Translations under genes and position numbers: made by a program
Assembly (NCBI RefSeq): GCF_002864685.1
Contig: NZ_NMQZ01000007.1
Span: 1-64,000, forward strand
DNA length: 64,000 nucleotides
Origin: Alloalcanivorax mobilis
Lineage (GTDB): Bacteria > Pseudomonadota > Gammaproteobacteria > Pseudomonadales > Alcanivoracaceae
Direction: 5' to 3'
The notes under the pieces: model-generated
The model's input: only the letters and a program-made list of their open reading frames with translations
Database searches by the model: none
Told to the model about the DNA's origin: nothing
Shown: one piece after another, positions 35,210 to 43,915 of the stretch
Position numbering within the stretch: position 1 is the first letter of the stretch
How the letters are laid out: each line of letters opens with the position of its first letter

Positions 35210-35345
35210 CGAATCGAACGTCCTGGGTGGCGGTGGGGATTGGGCCGGCAGTCTAGCATTTTCGCCGTGGCCCAGGCAGAGACCGGGGCGGTCGCGTTTA
35301 AACAATTGAGCACCACGCTCTATTGTGACTATGGTTCCAGACAGT

Positions 35346-35403
35346 GGTTTCGGCCGTCGGCCGGCGCCGCTGACCCGAAACCGACAAAAACAACGGTTAT
35401 AAA
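35346..35403 (+). promoter_or_regulatory. Inverted repeat overlapping a candidate promoter
   Basis: GGTTTCGG (35346-35353) and CCGAAACC (35375-35382) form an exact inverted repeat, and a TATAAA -10-like box follows at 35398-35403. The right arm sits where the -35 would be, which itself is poor, so an activator or repressor may bind here to control the phospholipase-like operon. Confidence 0.35.
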
Positions 35404-35410
35404 AACAACA

Positions 35411-35429
35411 GGTCCCTGAAAAAGGGACC
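35411..35429 (+). promoter_or_regulatory. 5'-UTR hairpin before the phospholipase-like gene
   Basis: GGTCCCT-GAAAA-AGGGACC, a perfect 7-bp stem, lies five bases before an AAGGAGGG ribosome site. A hairpin near the 5' end would protect the mRNA or insulate the ribosome site from upstream pairing. Confidence 0.5.
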
Positions 35430-35443
35430 GCCAAGGAGGGAAT

Positions 35444-36466
35444 ATGAAACTGATCGCCGTCGCCAGCGTGTTCGCCGCGCTGCTTGTCACCCAACCCGCC
35501 CAGGCCTTCAAGCAAGCCACCCACAAGCGTTTCGTGCTGGACGCGGTGAGCTATATGCAGGCCCATCCGGAGACCACCGAGTTCGCCGCCTTGCAGGCGC
35601 TCGCCACTGCTGCCGGCTACACCGTGGCGCAGTTCGCCGAGGTGCTTGGCCAGGGCGCCTACGACGTGGACGACTTCCAGGACACCTATTTCTGCGGTGC
35701 CATCACCGGCAACTGCACCTACGCGCCGGTGTTCAATGCCGGTGCTTCGCTGGTCAATTACACCTCCTACTGGCACTTCCAGAATCACACCCGTGGGCCG
35801 GACGTGCACGGCAACGACCTGGGCGGCTACAACTACGAGCTGCTCACCGTGTGGGGCGACATCGACAATCTGGCCGCCACCTGGCTGGTGGGCGATTACA
35901 TGGACGACGGCCCCGGCGGCATGACCGGCTGGTGGTCCAACGACAGCCCCGAGTACGACACCTACGGCGTCACCGAGGCCAACTACCGCCAGGGCACCAC
36001 GTCCAGCAAGTCGATGTACGATGATTTCGAGGAGATGCCGTTCCAGCCGCTGGATAACCTGGCCCAGTACTGGTACGACCAGTTCATCGCCACGCCCACC
36101 GCGCAGAGCCTGGGCTTCGCCCTACACGCCACCGACCTGCTGCAGCCGCACCATGTGTGGACCACTTCGGCGCTCAATCACAGCGGCTGGGAAGGCTGGG
36201 TGGAGGATTACTACGACAGCGAAAATCTCGCCGACGAGGCACTGATTACCCAGGCGCTGGCGGACTTCACGCCGCTCAGCCCGAGCGCCACCGACATTCG
36301 GCCGTTGTTGACCCAAGGTGGCGCGCTGGCCTACGCCAACGGCGGCATCGTGCTCTCCAGCACCGATCAGACGGACCGCGTGCAGGTGGGGCAGGTGGTG
36401 GTGCCCCATGCCATCGCCATGGTGGTGCATCTGCTCAACCATGCCGTCGTGCAGATGACCCTCTGA
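35444..36466 (+). CDS. Secreted zinc phospholipase C/P1 nuclease-like protein
   Basis: 340 residues with a Sec signal (1-21, PAQA-F). The mature chain begins FKQATHKRF; spaced His and Asp motifs (HFQNHTRGPD, LHATDLLQPHHVW) match the trinuclear zinc fold of Bacillus-type phospholipase C and P1 nuclease, where the N-terminal residue is also a ligand. Acidic and aromatic surface segments (GGMTGWWSNDSPEYD) are present. Substrate is probably a phospholipid or nucleic acid; this is inferred from fold only. It is the first of three tightly packed genes with a membrane-anchored foldase-like protein and an anchored partner, suggesting dedicated maturation. Confidence 0.65.
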   Translation: MKLIAVASVFAALLVTQPAQAFKQATHKRFVLDAVSYMQAHPETTEFAALQALATAAGYTVAQFAEVLGQGAYDVDDFQDTYFCGAITGNCTYAPVFNAGASLVNYTSYWHFQNHTRGPDVHGNDLGGYNYELLTVWGDIDNLAATWLVGDYMDDGPGGMTGWWSNDSPEYDTYGVTEANYRQGTTSSKSMYDDFEEMPFQPLDNLAQYWYDQFIATPTAQSLGFALHATDLLQPHHVWTTSALNHSGWEGWVEDYYDSENLADEALITQALADFTPLSPSATDIRPLLTQGGALAYANGGIVLSSTDQTDRVQVGQVVVPHAIAMVVHLLNHAVVQMTL

Positions 36467-36473
36467 GAGCGCC

Positions 36474-37790
36474 GTGAGCCCCCGTGTTGCAGGGTGCTGG
36501 CTGGGGCCGCCGCTGGCCTTGCTGCTGGTGGCGGCGGTGGCCTGGCGGGCGTGGCTGCCGGACACCGTGGCGGCGCGCATCGACGGTGTGCCGCTGTCCC
36601 GCGAGGTGCTGAGGGTTTTCCTGGTCAACGCCGAGGCCGCCGCCGATCACGGCGAGCCGGTCACCGAGCGGCAGGTGCTGGCCGGGCTGATCGACGTTCA
36701 CCTGCTGGGCCGCTGGTATCGTTCCGAGCGCTGGGCGCACCGGCCGCCGGAGCGGGTCGGTTACGACCGCGCCAGCCGCGAGCGTCGCCAGCTGTACCTG
36801 CTGGTGCGTGGCGCCTACGCCGCCGAGCTGGCGCGGGCGTTGCACGAGGACGGCCGTCAGTCGCCGCTGGCCTATCTGCTCGAGCCGCCGGCTCTCGATG
36901 TCGACGCCCTGGCGCCGCTGCTCAAGGTGGAACCCGGCCTGTACGCCACCCTGCCCGAGACCCGCGCCGACGCCGCCCGTGGCTATGTGCTGGCGCACTA
37001 CCGGTTCGCCGGTGGCGAGCGGCGCAGCGTGACGTTATGGCAGCTCTACCAGCGCCAGAATCTGCAAATGAAGGTGCAGTTCCAGGCGCTTAACGTGGCC
37101 GCCATGGGCGAGGCACTGCGCCAGTTCATGGCGGAAGCGTACGTGCTCGACTGGTTCGAACGCCGTGCCGGCCTGCCCGAGCTGGATCGCCGCTGGGTAC
37201 GGCAACTGGTGGCGGACGCGGAAGATCAGCGAGCGCTGGTCTATGCGTTGGGCCTCAGCGATGATCCGCACGATGACAACCCGCTGTTGCGGCAGCAGGC
37301 GGCGGCGATCCGCCCGGCGGCGATCCGCGATTTTTATCGCCGCCATCGGCGGGACTTTGAACGGGTCGAGGCGGTGCGCGCCGGCGTGCTGCGTCTGCCG
37401 TCCCAGCAACTGGCGGATCGGGCCTACCAGAGCCTGCGCCGGGGCACGCCGGCGACGGCGCTGGCGCGCATGGAGGGCGTGGCGTATCAACCGCCGCACT
37501 GGATCGATCGCGGCAGCGGCCACCCACGGTGGCTGACCGGTTTCGCCTTTGTTCAGCAACCCGGCCAGCCCTCCGCGCCGGTGCGTGCGCCGCTGGCGGA
37601 CCCGCCGGCGCACTGGGTGATACTGCTGGTCGAGGAACGTCGCCTGGGCTATCAGGACCCGGCCAGCGAAAGCGTGCGTTATCAGGCTTCCATGGCGCTG
37701 GCCCACCAGGCATTGCAACGGCGCTTTGAGCAGGGCCTGACGCACTGGCGTTCGCGCAGCGTGTTACAGATCAATACGGAGATTCAATGA
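36474..37790 (+). CDS. Membrane-anchored parvulin/SurA-like peptidyl-prolyl isomerase
   Basis: 438 residues: one N-terminal membrane segment (LGPPLALLLVAAVAWRAW), then a periplasmic chain. DGVPLSREVLRVFLVNAEA and LIDVHLLGRWY are like the N-terminal chaperone region of SurA/PpiD, and IRDFYRRHRRDFERVEAVRAG opens a parvulin-like domain (to about 400) with RAYQSLRRGTPATALAR and WIDRGSGHP. Active-site residues are not convincing, so it may be a chaperone without isomerase activity. It starts at GTG seven bases after the phospholipase-like gene and overlaps the next ATG by four bases. Most likely a dedicated folding helper for the upstream secreted enzyme. Confidence 0.65.
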   Translation: MSPRVAGCWLGPPLALLLVAAVAWRAWLPDTVAARIDGVPLSREVLRVFLVNAEAAADHGEPVTERQVLAGLIDVHLLGRWYRSERWAHRPPERVGYDRASRERRQLYLLVRGAYAAELARALHEDGRQSPLAYLLEPPALDVDALAPLLKVEPGLYATLPETRADAARGYVLAHYRFAGGERRSVTLWQLYQRQNLQMKVQFQALNVAAMGEALRQFMAEAYVLDWFERRAGLPELDRRWVRQLVADAEDQRALVYALGLSDDPHDDNPLLRQQAAAIRPAAIRDFYRRHRRDFERVEAVRAGVLRLPSQQLADRAYQSLRRGTPATALARMEGVAYQPPHWIDRGSGHPRWLTGFAFVQQPGQPSAPVRAPLADPPAHWVILLVEERRLGYQDPASESVRYQASMALAHQALQRRFEQGLTHWRSRSVLQINTEIQ

Positions 37791-38437
37791 TGAAACGGCT
37801 ATGGATGGCATTGATGGTGTTGGTGGCGATGACCCTGGCGTGGTGGGGCTGGGCCGGTGAACGCGGGGCGCCGGCCCGGCCGGGCCCGCCGAGCAATGTG
37901 CCCACCGCCACCAAGGCGGCGTTGCCGGCACCGCCGCCCGCCGCTGGTGGCACGCTGCCGGCCACGCCTCGGCGCAACACCGCGCAAGACGTGGCGCGCC
38001 CGTCGTCGTCGCCGGTGGCGACGGGCGGCATGGCGCTGCCCCGCTTGCGTGCCGAGGCGGTGGCGTCGCTGCGTTACGCCCGCGTGCACGGTGATCCGCG
38101 CCGGCCGCCGCTGGCGCCAGCGGCGGCGACGCGGATCCTGCCCAGCGACGAAGAGCTGGCTGATCCGGCGCTCTATCAGCGCTATGAACAGCGCCAGAAC
38201 CAGCGGGTGTACGCCTCGTTTCTGGCCGCCTCGGAACAGAAGATCAGGCAGTTGGCGCCGCTGGTGGCGCGCGCCGAACGGGAAGGCATGGCGCCGGCGC
38301 AACTGGCTGAGGGGCAGCGCAAACTGCAAGGTCTCAAAGACCGCCGCAAGGAAATGCTGGAACGCTACCCGCAATTGCAACCGGTTCAGGACACCGGGCC
38401 GGTGTCCGACCTGAATCAGGACAGCGCCGAACGCTAA
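37787..38437 (+). CDS. Membrane-anchored periplasmic protein, unknown function
   Basis: 216 residues, no recognised family. An N-terminal membrane anchor (LWMALMVLVAMTLAWWGWAG) is followed by a Pro/Ala-rich unstructured stretch (about 25-80), then a charged helical C-terminal half (LYQRYEQRQNQRVYASFL, RAEREGMAPAQLAEGQRKL) likely to form a helical bundle. The plan (anchor, Pro-rich linker, helices) resembles lipase chaperones (Lif) in outline, though I see no Lif motif. The ATG overlaps the foldase-like gene's stop. It probably completes a three-gene secretion or folding unit with the phospholipase-like enzyme; that is inference from packing. Confidence 0.55.
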   Translation: MMKRLWMALMVLVAMTLAWWGWAGERGAPARPGPPSNVPTATKAALPAPPPAAGGTLPATPRRNTAQDVARPSSSPVATGGMALPRLRAEAVASLRYARVHGDPRRPPLAPAAATRILPSDEELADPALYQRYEQRQNQRVYASFLAASEQKIRQLAPLVARAEREGMAPAQLAEGQRKLQGLKDRRKEMLERYPQLQPVQDTGPVSDLNQDSAER

Positions 38438-38489
38438 CCTGACGCGTCGAGGCGTTAGCGTGCCGGCGTGTTGCGTGAAAGCGTGCTCG

Positions 38490-39866
38490 CTAGAGCTTCC
38501 GCACCTTGAAACGCTTGCCCTTGATGCGGCCTTCGCTGAGGCGGCGCAGGGCCTTGTCGGCCACGTTGCGCCGCACCGCCACGAAAGCGACCTGATCGAG
38601 GATATCGATCTTGCCGATGCTGGCGCCATCCAGGCCGGCGTCGCCGGTCAGCGCGCCGAGAATGTCGCCGGGCCGCAGCTTGTCCTTGCGGCCGCCCTGG
38701 ATGCACAGAGTGTGGTGGCTGGCGGTGAGCGGGCTGATCAGTGGCGCGCCGAGAGCGGCGGCGGCCGGGGTGGTGGCGTCGAGGCCCAGATCGGCGGCCA
38801 GCCGTTCCAGCTTAAAGCGCTCTTTTTCCACCAGCAGCGTCACCGCCAGACCGCTTTGGCCGGCGCGGCCGGTGCGCCCGATGCGATGCACATAAACATC
38901 CGGGTCGCGCGGCAGGTGGTAGTTGATCACCAGTGGCAGGTTTTCCACATCCAGCCCGCGCGCGGCCACGTCGGTGGCCACCAGCAGGGCGGCGCTGCCG
39001 TGCTTGAAGCGGATCAGCACCTGGTCGCGATCGCGCTGATCGAGATCGCCGTGCAAAGCCAGGGCCGGAGTGCCGCGCTGTTCCAGCCAGGCGCACAGTT
39101 CGCGCACTTGCTCTTTGGTGTTGCAAAACACCACCGCGGCGCTGGGCCGGGTGTGCGCCAGCACGCGGCTGAGATCCTCGGCCAGGGCGTTCGGTTCGCT
39201 GAGGTAAAACCTCTGCTCGATGTCGCTGGCCTGGTGCCGGCTCTCCACCGTGACCCGCTGTGGCTGCCGTTGAAAACGGCCGCTCAGGCTCTGGATGTCG
39301 TCCGGGTAAGTGGCGGAGAACAGCAGCGTCTGGCGCTCGGCGGGCAGGGTGCCGATGATCGCCACCATCGCCTCCATGAAACCCATGTCGAGCATCCGGT
39401 CCGCCTCGTCCAGGACCAGGGTGGTGGCCTGGCTCAGATCCAGGGTGCCCTTGCGCAGATGATCCTGAATCCGCCCCGGCGTCCCCACCACCACATGGGC
39501 GCCGTGTTCCAGCGAGCCAATTTGTGGGCCGATCGGCTGTCCACCGCACAGGGTCAGCACCTTGATGTTGTCCCGGTAGCGCGCCAGCCGGCGGATTTCC
39601 TCGGCGACCTGGGTGCTCAACTCCCGGGTGGGGCAGAGCACCAGCGCCTGGCAGCCGAAAAAGCGCGGGTTGATGCGCTCCAGCAAGGCGATGGCGAAGG
39701 CGGCGGTTTTGCCACTGCCGGTTTTCGCCTGGGCGATCAGGTCGCGGCCGGCCAGGGCCACCGGCAGGGCCTGCGCCTGAATCGGCGTCATCGAGAGATA
39801 GCCCAGGCTGCGCAGATTGCTGATCTGATCGGCGGGAAGAGGCAGGCTGTCAAAGGCGTCGGTCAC
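38490..39866 (-). CDS. dbpA: ATP-dependent RNA helicase DbpA
   Basis: 458-residue DEAD-box helicase, the length of E. coli DbpA. The Q-motif MTPIQAQALP, Walker A AKTGSGKT, PTRELSTQ, VLDEADRM, SAT, HGDLDQRDRD and HRIGRTGRAG are in order, and the C-terminal DbpA RNA-binding domain (GDILGALTGDAGLDGASIGKIDI, then IKGKRFKVRKL) recognises hairpin 92 of 23S rRNA for 50S assembly. The start is GTG at 39866; a longer frame merely translates the heptamer array upstream (SGVRRPA repeats) and is rejected. Confidence 0.93.
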   Translation of the reverse strand: MTDAFDSLPLPADQISNLRSLGYLSMTPIQAQALPVALAGRDLIAQAKTGSGKTAAFAIALLERINPRFFGCQALVLCPTRELSTQVAEEIRRLARYRDNIKVLTLCGGQPIGPQIGSLEHGAHVVVGTPGRIQDHLRKGTLDLSQATTLVLDEADRMLDMGFMEAMVAIIGTLPAERQTLLFSATYPDDIQSLSGRFQRQPQRVTVESRHQASDIEQRFYLSEPNALAEDLSRVLAHTRPSAAVVFCNTKEQVRELCAWLEQRGTPALALHGDLDQRDRDQVLIRFKHGSAALLVATDVAARGLDVENLPLVINYHLPRDPDVYVHRIGRTGRAGQSGLAVTLLVEKERFKLERLAADLGLDATTPAAAALGAPLISPLTASHHTLCIQGGRKDKLRPGDILGALTGDAGLDGASIGKIDILDQVAFVAVRRNVADKALRRLSEGRIKGKRFKVRKL

Positions 39867-39933
39867 GGCGGGCTCGCGGAGTGGCGAAGGGGGTGCGCAG
39901 TATAGCGGCCCGGGGCCGCCGGGGGCAGGGTCG

Positions 39934-40140
39934 GGCGCTGGACGTTGGACGCCGGACGCCGGACGCCGGACGCCGGACGCCGGACGCCGGACGCCGGACG
40001 CCAAGATCAAAACCCGTCGCTGGCAGGGCCTGCTCCTACAATAAACACGCCTCTCTACAGGGCCGCCGTAGGAGTAGGCCCTGCCAGCGACGTTTTTTAG
40101 CCGAATGGCACGGCGTTGTTGCCCCGCACCTGAGGGTTTC
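39934..40140. repeat. Compound repeat copy 1: heptamer array plus palindrome
   Basis: About nine 7-base units (GACGCCG, first ones GGCGCTG and GACGTTG) at 39934-40002, then AAGATCAAAACCC, then a long inverted repeat with 24-base arms at 40016-40039 and 40068-40091 (one mismatch) that begins GTCGCTGGCAGGG. The right arm is followed by TTTTTT and a conserved tail GCCGAATGGCACGGCG ... CACCTGAGGGTTTC. The T-run makes it a good terminator on the plus strand. Lies upstream of dbpA. Confidence 0.88.
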
Positions 40141-40142
40141 TT

Positions 40143-40369
40143 CGCCGGACGCCGGACGCCGGACGCCGGACGCTGGACGCTGGACGCCGGACGCGAAGAT
40201 CAAAATCAAAACCCGTCGCTGGCAGGGCGGGGCGCCGCCCGGCCTCTCCTACAAACACACCCAACCCGGCTACAGGGCCGTGTAGGAGAGGCTGGGCGGC
40301 ATTCCGCCCTGCCAGCGACGTCTTTTAGCCGAATGGCACGGCGCTTTTGCTCCGCACCTGAGGGTTTCG
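40143..40369. repeat. Compound repeat copy 2: heptamer array plus palindrome
   Basis: Second, head-to-tail copy of the preceding element. About seven GACGCCG/GACGCTG units (40143-40194), AAGATCAAAATCAAAACCC, then an imperfect inverted repeat with 39-base arms (40215-40253 and 40281-40319), and the same tail GCCGAATGGCACGGCG ending near 40369. The middle of the arms differs from copy 1, and arm length is greater, so the copies are related but not a recent exact duplication. Confidence 0.88.
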
Positions 40370-40417
40370 GCGCCGGGGCCGCCGCTGAGCACATAAAGCG
40401 GAGGGTCGATCATGATG

Positions 40418-43400
40418 CTAGCCGGGGACCGGCGCGTCGTCGCCATCGCCTTCTGTGCCGCCGCCGGCCGGGCCGACACCCGGGCTGCCGTCGCGGCCGG
40501 CCTTGCGGTGAAAATCGCGACGGTCGCCGCGCACCACCACTTCATCTTCATTCATGCTGCGCAGATGAACGTCGAGCTGATTGAAAGCGATTTCCACGTT
40601 GTGCTCACGGCAGGCTTCGGCGATGGCCCGGTTGAGCTCGTCGGTGGCGTAGAGAATGTCGCCGATTTCTTTCACGTGCACACGCAGCTCATGTTCCAGT
40701 GAGCTCTCGCCAAACGCCATGAACAGGATCAGCGGTTCCGGATCGCGCAGCACGCGTGGATTCTCCCGCGCGGCGCGTTCCAGAATATCGCGGCACATGG
40801 CCAGGTCGGAGCCATAGGCGAAGCCCAGCTTCAGGGTGACCCGCGTGATGTTGTCGGTGAGCGACCAGTTGATCAGCCGCTCGGTGACGAACGTCTTGTT
40901 GGGGATAATGATTTCTTTGTGGTCGAAATCGAACACCGTGGTGGCACGAATGCGGATGCGGCTGACGGTGCCGGACAGGTTATTGATGGTGATGACGTCA
41001 CCAATACGAATGGGCCGCTCAAACAGAATAATGATGCCGGAAATAAAATTGGCGAAAATTTCCTGCAGGCCAAAGCCGAGACCGACACCCAGTGCCGCCA
41101 CCAGCCATTGCATCTTGCTCCAGGACAGCCCCAGAGTGCCCAGGGCGATGATGATGCCGACCACCACGATCACATAAGAAAGCAGGGTGGTGGTGGCGTA
41201 GCTGGTGCCCGGGCGCAGGGTCAGCCGCGAGAGCAGCAGCACTTCCAACAAACCGGGCAGGTTGCTGGCCAGCAAAATGGTGGTCACGCCGATCGCCAGC
41301 GAAGTCATTACGTCGCCCAGGCTGATCGGCACGTCGGTGGCGTTGACGCCCTGACCTTCGGTGGTTTGCCAGAGCAAAATATTATCGGTGTAGGAAAAGG
41401 CGTTGAGAATATCCGCCCAGACCAGATACAAAAGCACGCCGAACCCCACCACCAGCGCCAGCCGGATCAGACGCAGGGACTGTTGATTGACCTGCTGAAG
41501 ATCCAACTGCGGCTCTTCCACTTCCACCCCTTCCGGGTTGTCCTTGGGCTCCGCTTCGCGCTGTGCCACCGCTCGTTTGTAGGCGAGCCGCTGGGCCGCC
41601 ACCGCCAGGCCGCGTACCGCGGTGGCATCGCAGAGAATCCACAGCAGCAGTAGATAGAACGAGTCGATCATGCGCCCGCTCAGGCGCACCGAGGTGTAGT
41701 AGTAGCCGAGCCCGATCAACGCCACCAGCACCAGCGGGATACCGGCGCACAGGGTAGTGGCCAGCCCTTTGAAAGCGCGCGAGTAACTGCGCGTGGGATA
41801 AACCAGCGCGGCGCGGCACAGCGCCGCGCTGATCAGCAGCAGGCCGGCGACCATGGTGACCAGGCCAATGCGATCATTGCTCAACTGCGAAGGCCATTGC
41901 TCGCCGAAGGCGATCACCAGGGTCATGGGCACCATGGTCAGCCCGACAACCAGCAGACGCCGGCGCAGCTGCAGATTTTTTTCCTTGCTCCAGCGAAACT
42001 GCCGTTGGGCGATGCCGTTGTCGGCCAGCAGCCGGTAACAGAGTTCGAACACCAGCCACAACAGGCCGATTTTCAGCAGCGTCGCGGCCAGCACCGAGCT
42101 GAGCGTGCCCGGCTGCAGCCACAGCCCCCAGGCCACCAGCGAAAACACCATGGGAACCGGCGCGCAGAGCACCGCGGTGTAGAGAATCGACAGCGGCGTA
42201 TGGCGCTGGCTGTCACGCTTCAGAAAGCCAATATCATTGTTGAGCCGGCGGATTCGAGGACGCAGGATTCGGCGCAAGAGCAGCAGAGCCCCGGCCAGCA
42301 CCATCGGCAGCAACAGCCAGCCGCCCTTGTCGCTGAGTAATGCCTTCGAGCGGGTTTTCAGGTCGGCCCAGGGAATATTATCGAGCTCTTCACGTACCTG
42401 GGCGGGGAACTGATTGAACCACTGCAACGACAACGGTTGCGTGCTGGGCATCCAGAATGTTTGTTCGGAAATCACATTGCGCAGATCGTTAATGGTCTTG
42501 TCGAGTTGTTCCTGGTTGAGCTGTACGCGCACCATTACGTTCAGCTTGCGGCCCAGCTCCTGGTCGAGCTGATCGAGCAGCTCAGCGTGGGCCTGGTGAA
42601 GACGATTCAGTACCGTCTGTATCTGATCGCGTTCACTGTCGCTTAACGCGCTGTCGTCCACCTGCGGTGGCTGGCGTCCCAGGTCTCGGCGTTTCTGGTC
42701 GATGTCGAACTGGGCCAGACGGGTATCGGTAATGCCCTTTTGCAGATTGGCGCCGGGCGCTGGTTCGGGCAGGCTCTTTTGCTGCTCATAGAGAATCCGC
42801 GACAACAGCAGGCTGCCGTCGAGCATGCGGATCTGATCGTTGACGGTACTGGAGAGCGAGCGCACCCGGTCGAGCCGGGTTTTCGACGAAATGCTCTCGC
42901 GAATCAGATCGTTGACCTCGCTGCCGACCTGTTGCAACCGCTCGCTGAGCGCCTGATTCTGCTCACGGGCGGCCTTGAGCAGCGGGTGGCCGCTGAGTGA
43001 TTCCGGCAGTTGCACGTCTTCCGCGCTGAGCTGGGCGCGCAATTCTTCGATGCGGCGCTGATTGATCATCGGCTGCAGGGCGTCCAGACGCTGCTGATAG
43101 AGCTCCGCTTCCGCTTCCAGCAGTTCCTTGCGCGCTTCGGCGAGTTCCTCCAGGGTGCTGGCCACCGACAGCTCCTGATTGCGCAGCTCGATGCGTGTCT
43201 CCAGGGCGGTCAGTTCCGTTTGCAGGCGGGTGCGCTGCAGGTCGTTGAGCTCATCCTGGCCACTGTTTCGTGCGTCGCCCAGGCGGTGGCGGATTTCATC
43301 CATGCGGGCGAGGCTGTCACTGATGGTGTTCTGGGCCCGTTCAGGCAGGGTTTGCGAACTGGTCAGCTGGCTGCTGACCTTGGCCAGGGTTTCCTGATTG

Positions 43401-43819
43401 TTTTCCAGGGCATTGAGTTGCTTGACCAGTTCATCGACCAGCGCTTCCAGTGACAACGACGCGTAGCGGCTCTGCCAGTCCAGTTCCCGTTCCCGGCGCG
43501 TGCTCTCAAGCGCATTCTCCTGGCTGGCCTGTTGTTGCGGCGCCTGCTGGCTTTGTTGTTTGAGCTCTTTGGCGCGCTCGCGGTTCTGGTCGATCTCGCG
43601 GCGCAGATCCAGAGTTTCCTGGAGCAGCTGCTGACGCTCGCCGGAGGGTTTTTCCGCTTCGCCGTTCGGGTCGTTCGCTGCATCCTTATTCTGAGCGCCG
43701 CCGGTCAGTTGTTTCTCCAGATCCGCCACGCCGGGCAGGGTAAAGTTCGCGCTTTGGGCGTGGACGCCGGCACTGACGCAGGCCAACAGAAGCACGAACA
43801 AAATCGGACGAATCAGCAC
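40418..43819 (-). CDS. mscK: Large MscS-family mechanosensitive channel (MscK/KefA type)
   Basis: 1133 residues, close to E. coli MscK. A signal peptide (about 1-20) is followed by a long periplasmic coiled-coil region (to about 480) dense in Glu/Gln/Arg, then about 11 membrane helices and the MscS pore: SWSKMQWLVAALGVGLGFGLQEIFANFISG (shown in two parts in family tables) with FERPIRIGD and the beta-domain RIRATTVFDFDHKEIIIPN. It releases solutes on hypo-osmotic shock. The start is GTG, giving MLIRPILF. The last 40 residues are charged and family-atypical. BCCT carriers elsewhere in the window would supply the osmolytes this channel releases. Confidence 0.92.
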   Translation of the reverse strand: MLIRPILFVLLLACVSAGVHAQSANFTLPGVADLEKQLTGGAQNKDAANDPNGEAEKPSGERQQLLQETLDLRREIDQNRERAKELKQQSQQAPQQQASQENALESTRRERELDWQSRYASLSLEALVDELVKQLNALENNQETLAKVSSQLTSSQTLPERAQNTISDSLARMDEIRHRLGDARNSGQDELNDLQRTRLQTELTALETRIELRNQELSVASTLEELAEARKELLEAEAELYQQRLDALQPMINQRRIEELRAQLSAEDVQLPESLSGHPLLKAAREQNQALSERLQQVGSEVNDLIRESISSKTRLDRVRSLSSTVNDQIRMLDGSLLLSRILYEQQKSLPEPAPGANLQKGITDTRLAQFDIDQKRRDLGRQPPQVDDSALSDSERDQIQTVLNRLHQAHAELLDQLDQELGRKLNVMVRVQLNQEQLDKTINDLRNVISEQTFWMPSTQPLSLQWFNQFPAQVREELDNIPWADLKTRSKALLSDKGGWLLLPMVLAGALLLLRRILRPRIRRLNNDIGFLKRDSQRHTPLSILYTAVLCAPVPMVFSLVAWGLWLQPGTLSSVLAATLLKIGLLWLVFELCYRLLADNGIAQRQFRWSKEKNLQLRRRLLVVGLTMVPMTLVIAFGEQWPSQLSNDRIGLVTMVAGLLLISAALCRAALVYPTRSYSRAFKGLATTLCAGIPLVLVALIGLGYYYTSVRLSGRMIDSFYLLLLWILCDATAVRGLAVAAQRLAYKRAVAQREAEPKDNPEGVEVEEPQLDLQQVNQQSLRLIRLALVVGFGVLLYLVWADILNAFSYTDNILLWQTTEGQGVNATDVPISLGDVMTSLAIGVTTILLASNLPGLLEVLLLSRLTLRPGTSYATTTLLSYVIVVVGIIIALGTLGLSWSKMQWLVAALGVGLGFGLQEIFANFISGIIILFERPIRIGDVITINNLSGTVSRIRIRATTVFDFDHKEIIIPNKTFVTERLINWSLTDNITRVTLKLGFAYGSDLAMCRDILERAARENPRVLRDPEPLILFMAFGESSLEHELRVHVKEIGDILYATDELNRAIAEACREHNVEIAFNQLDVHLRSMNEDEVVVRGDRRDFHRKAGRDGSPGVGPAGGGTEGDGDDAPVPG

Positions 43820-43915
43820 GGTGATCTCGCTATCCCTGTGAAATGAGGTCAGCTTAGGGCCTGTTTGGTGGAATTGCGATGCCCGCAATGGCGCCATGAT
43901 CGATGCTGGCCGGTG

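Noticed and set aside
39867-40010. N-terminal extension of DbpA (SGVRRPA-type repeats)
   Set aside because: It is only the translation of the intergenic heptamer array. DbpA homologues start at the GTG used, matching the E. coli length.
39934-40194. Heptamer arrays considered as a CRISPR array
   Set aside because: Units are contiguous, 7 bases long and without spacers; no cas gene is near.
40412-40702. Plus-strand 96-residue frame with GGAGG-like site, antisense to the 3' end of mscK
   Set aside because: Although a ribosome-site-like GGAGGG precedes it, it lies wholly within the mscK coding end and has no protein features.
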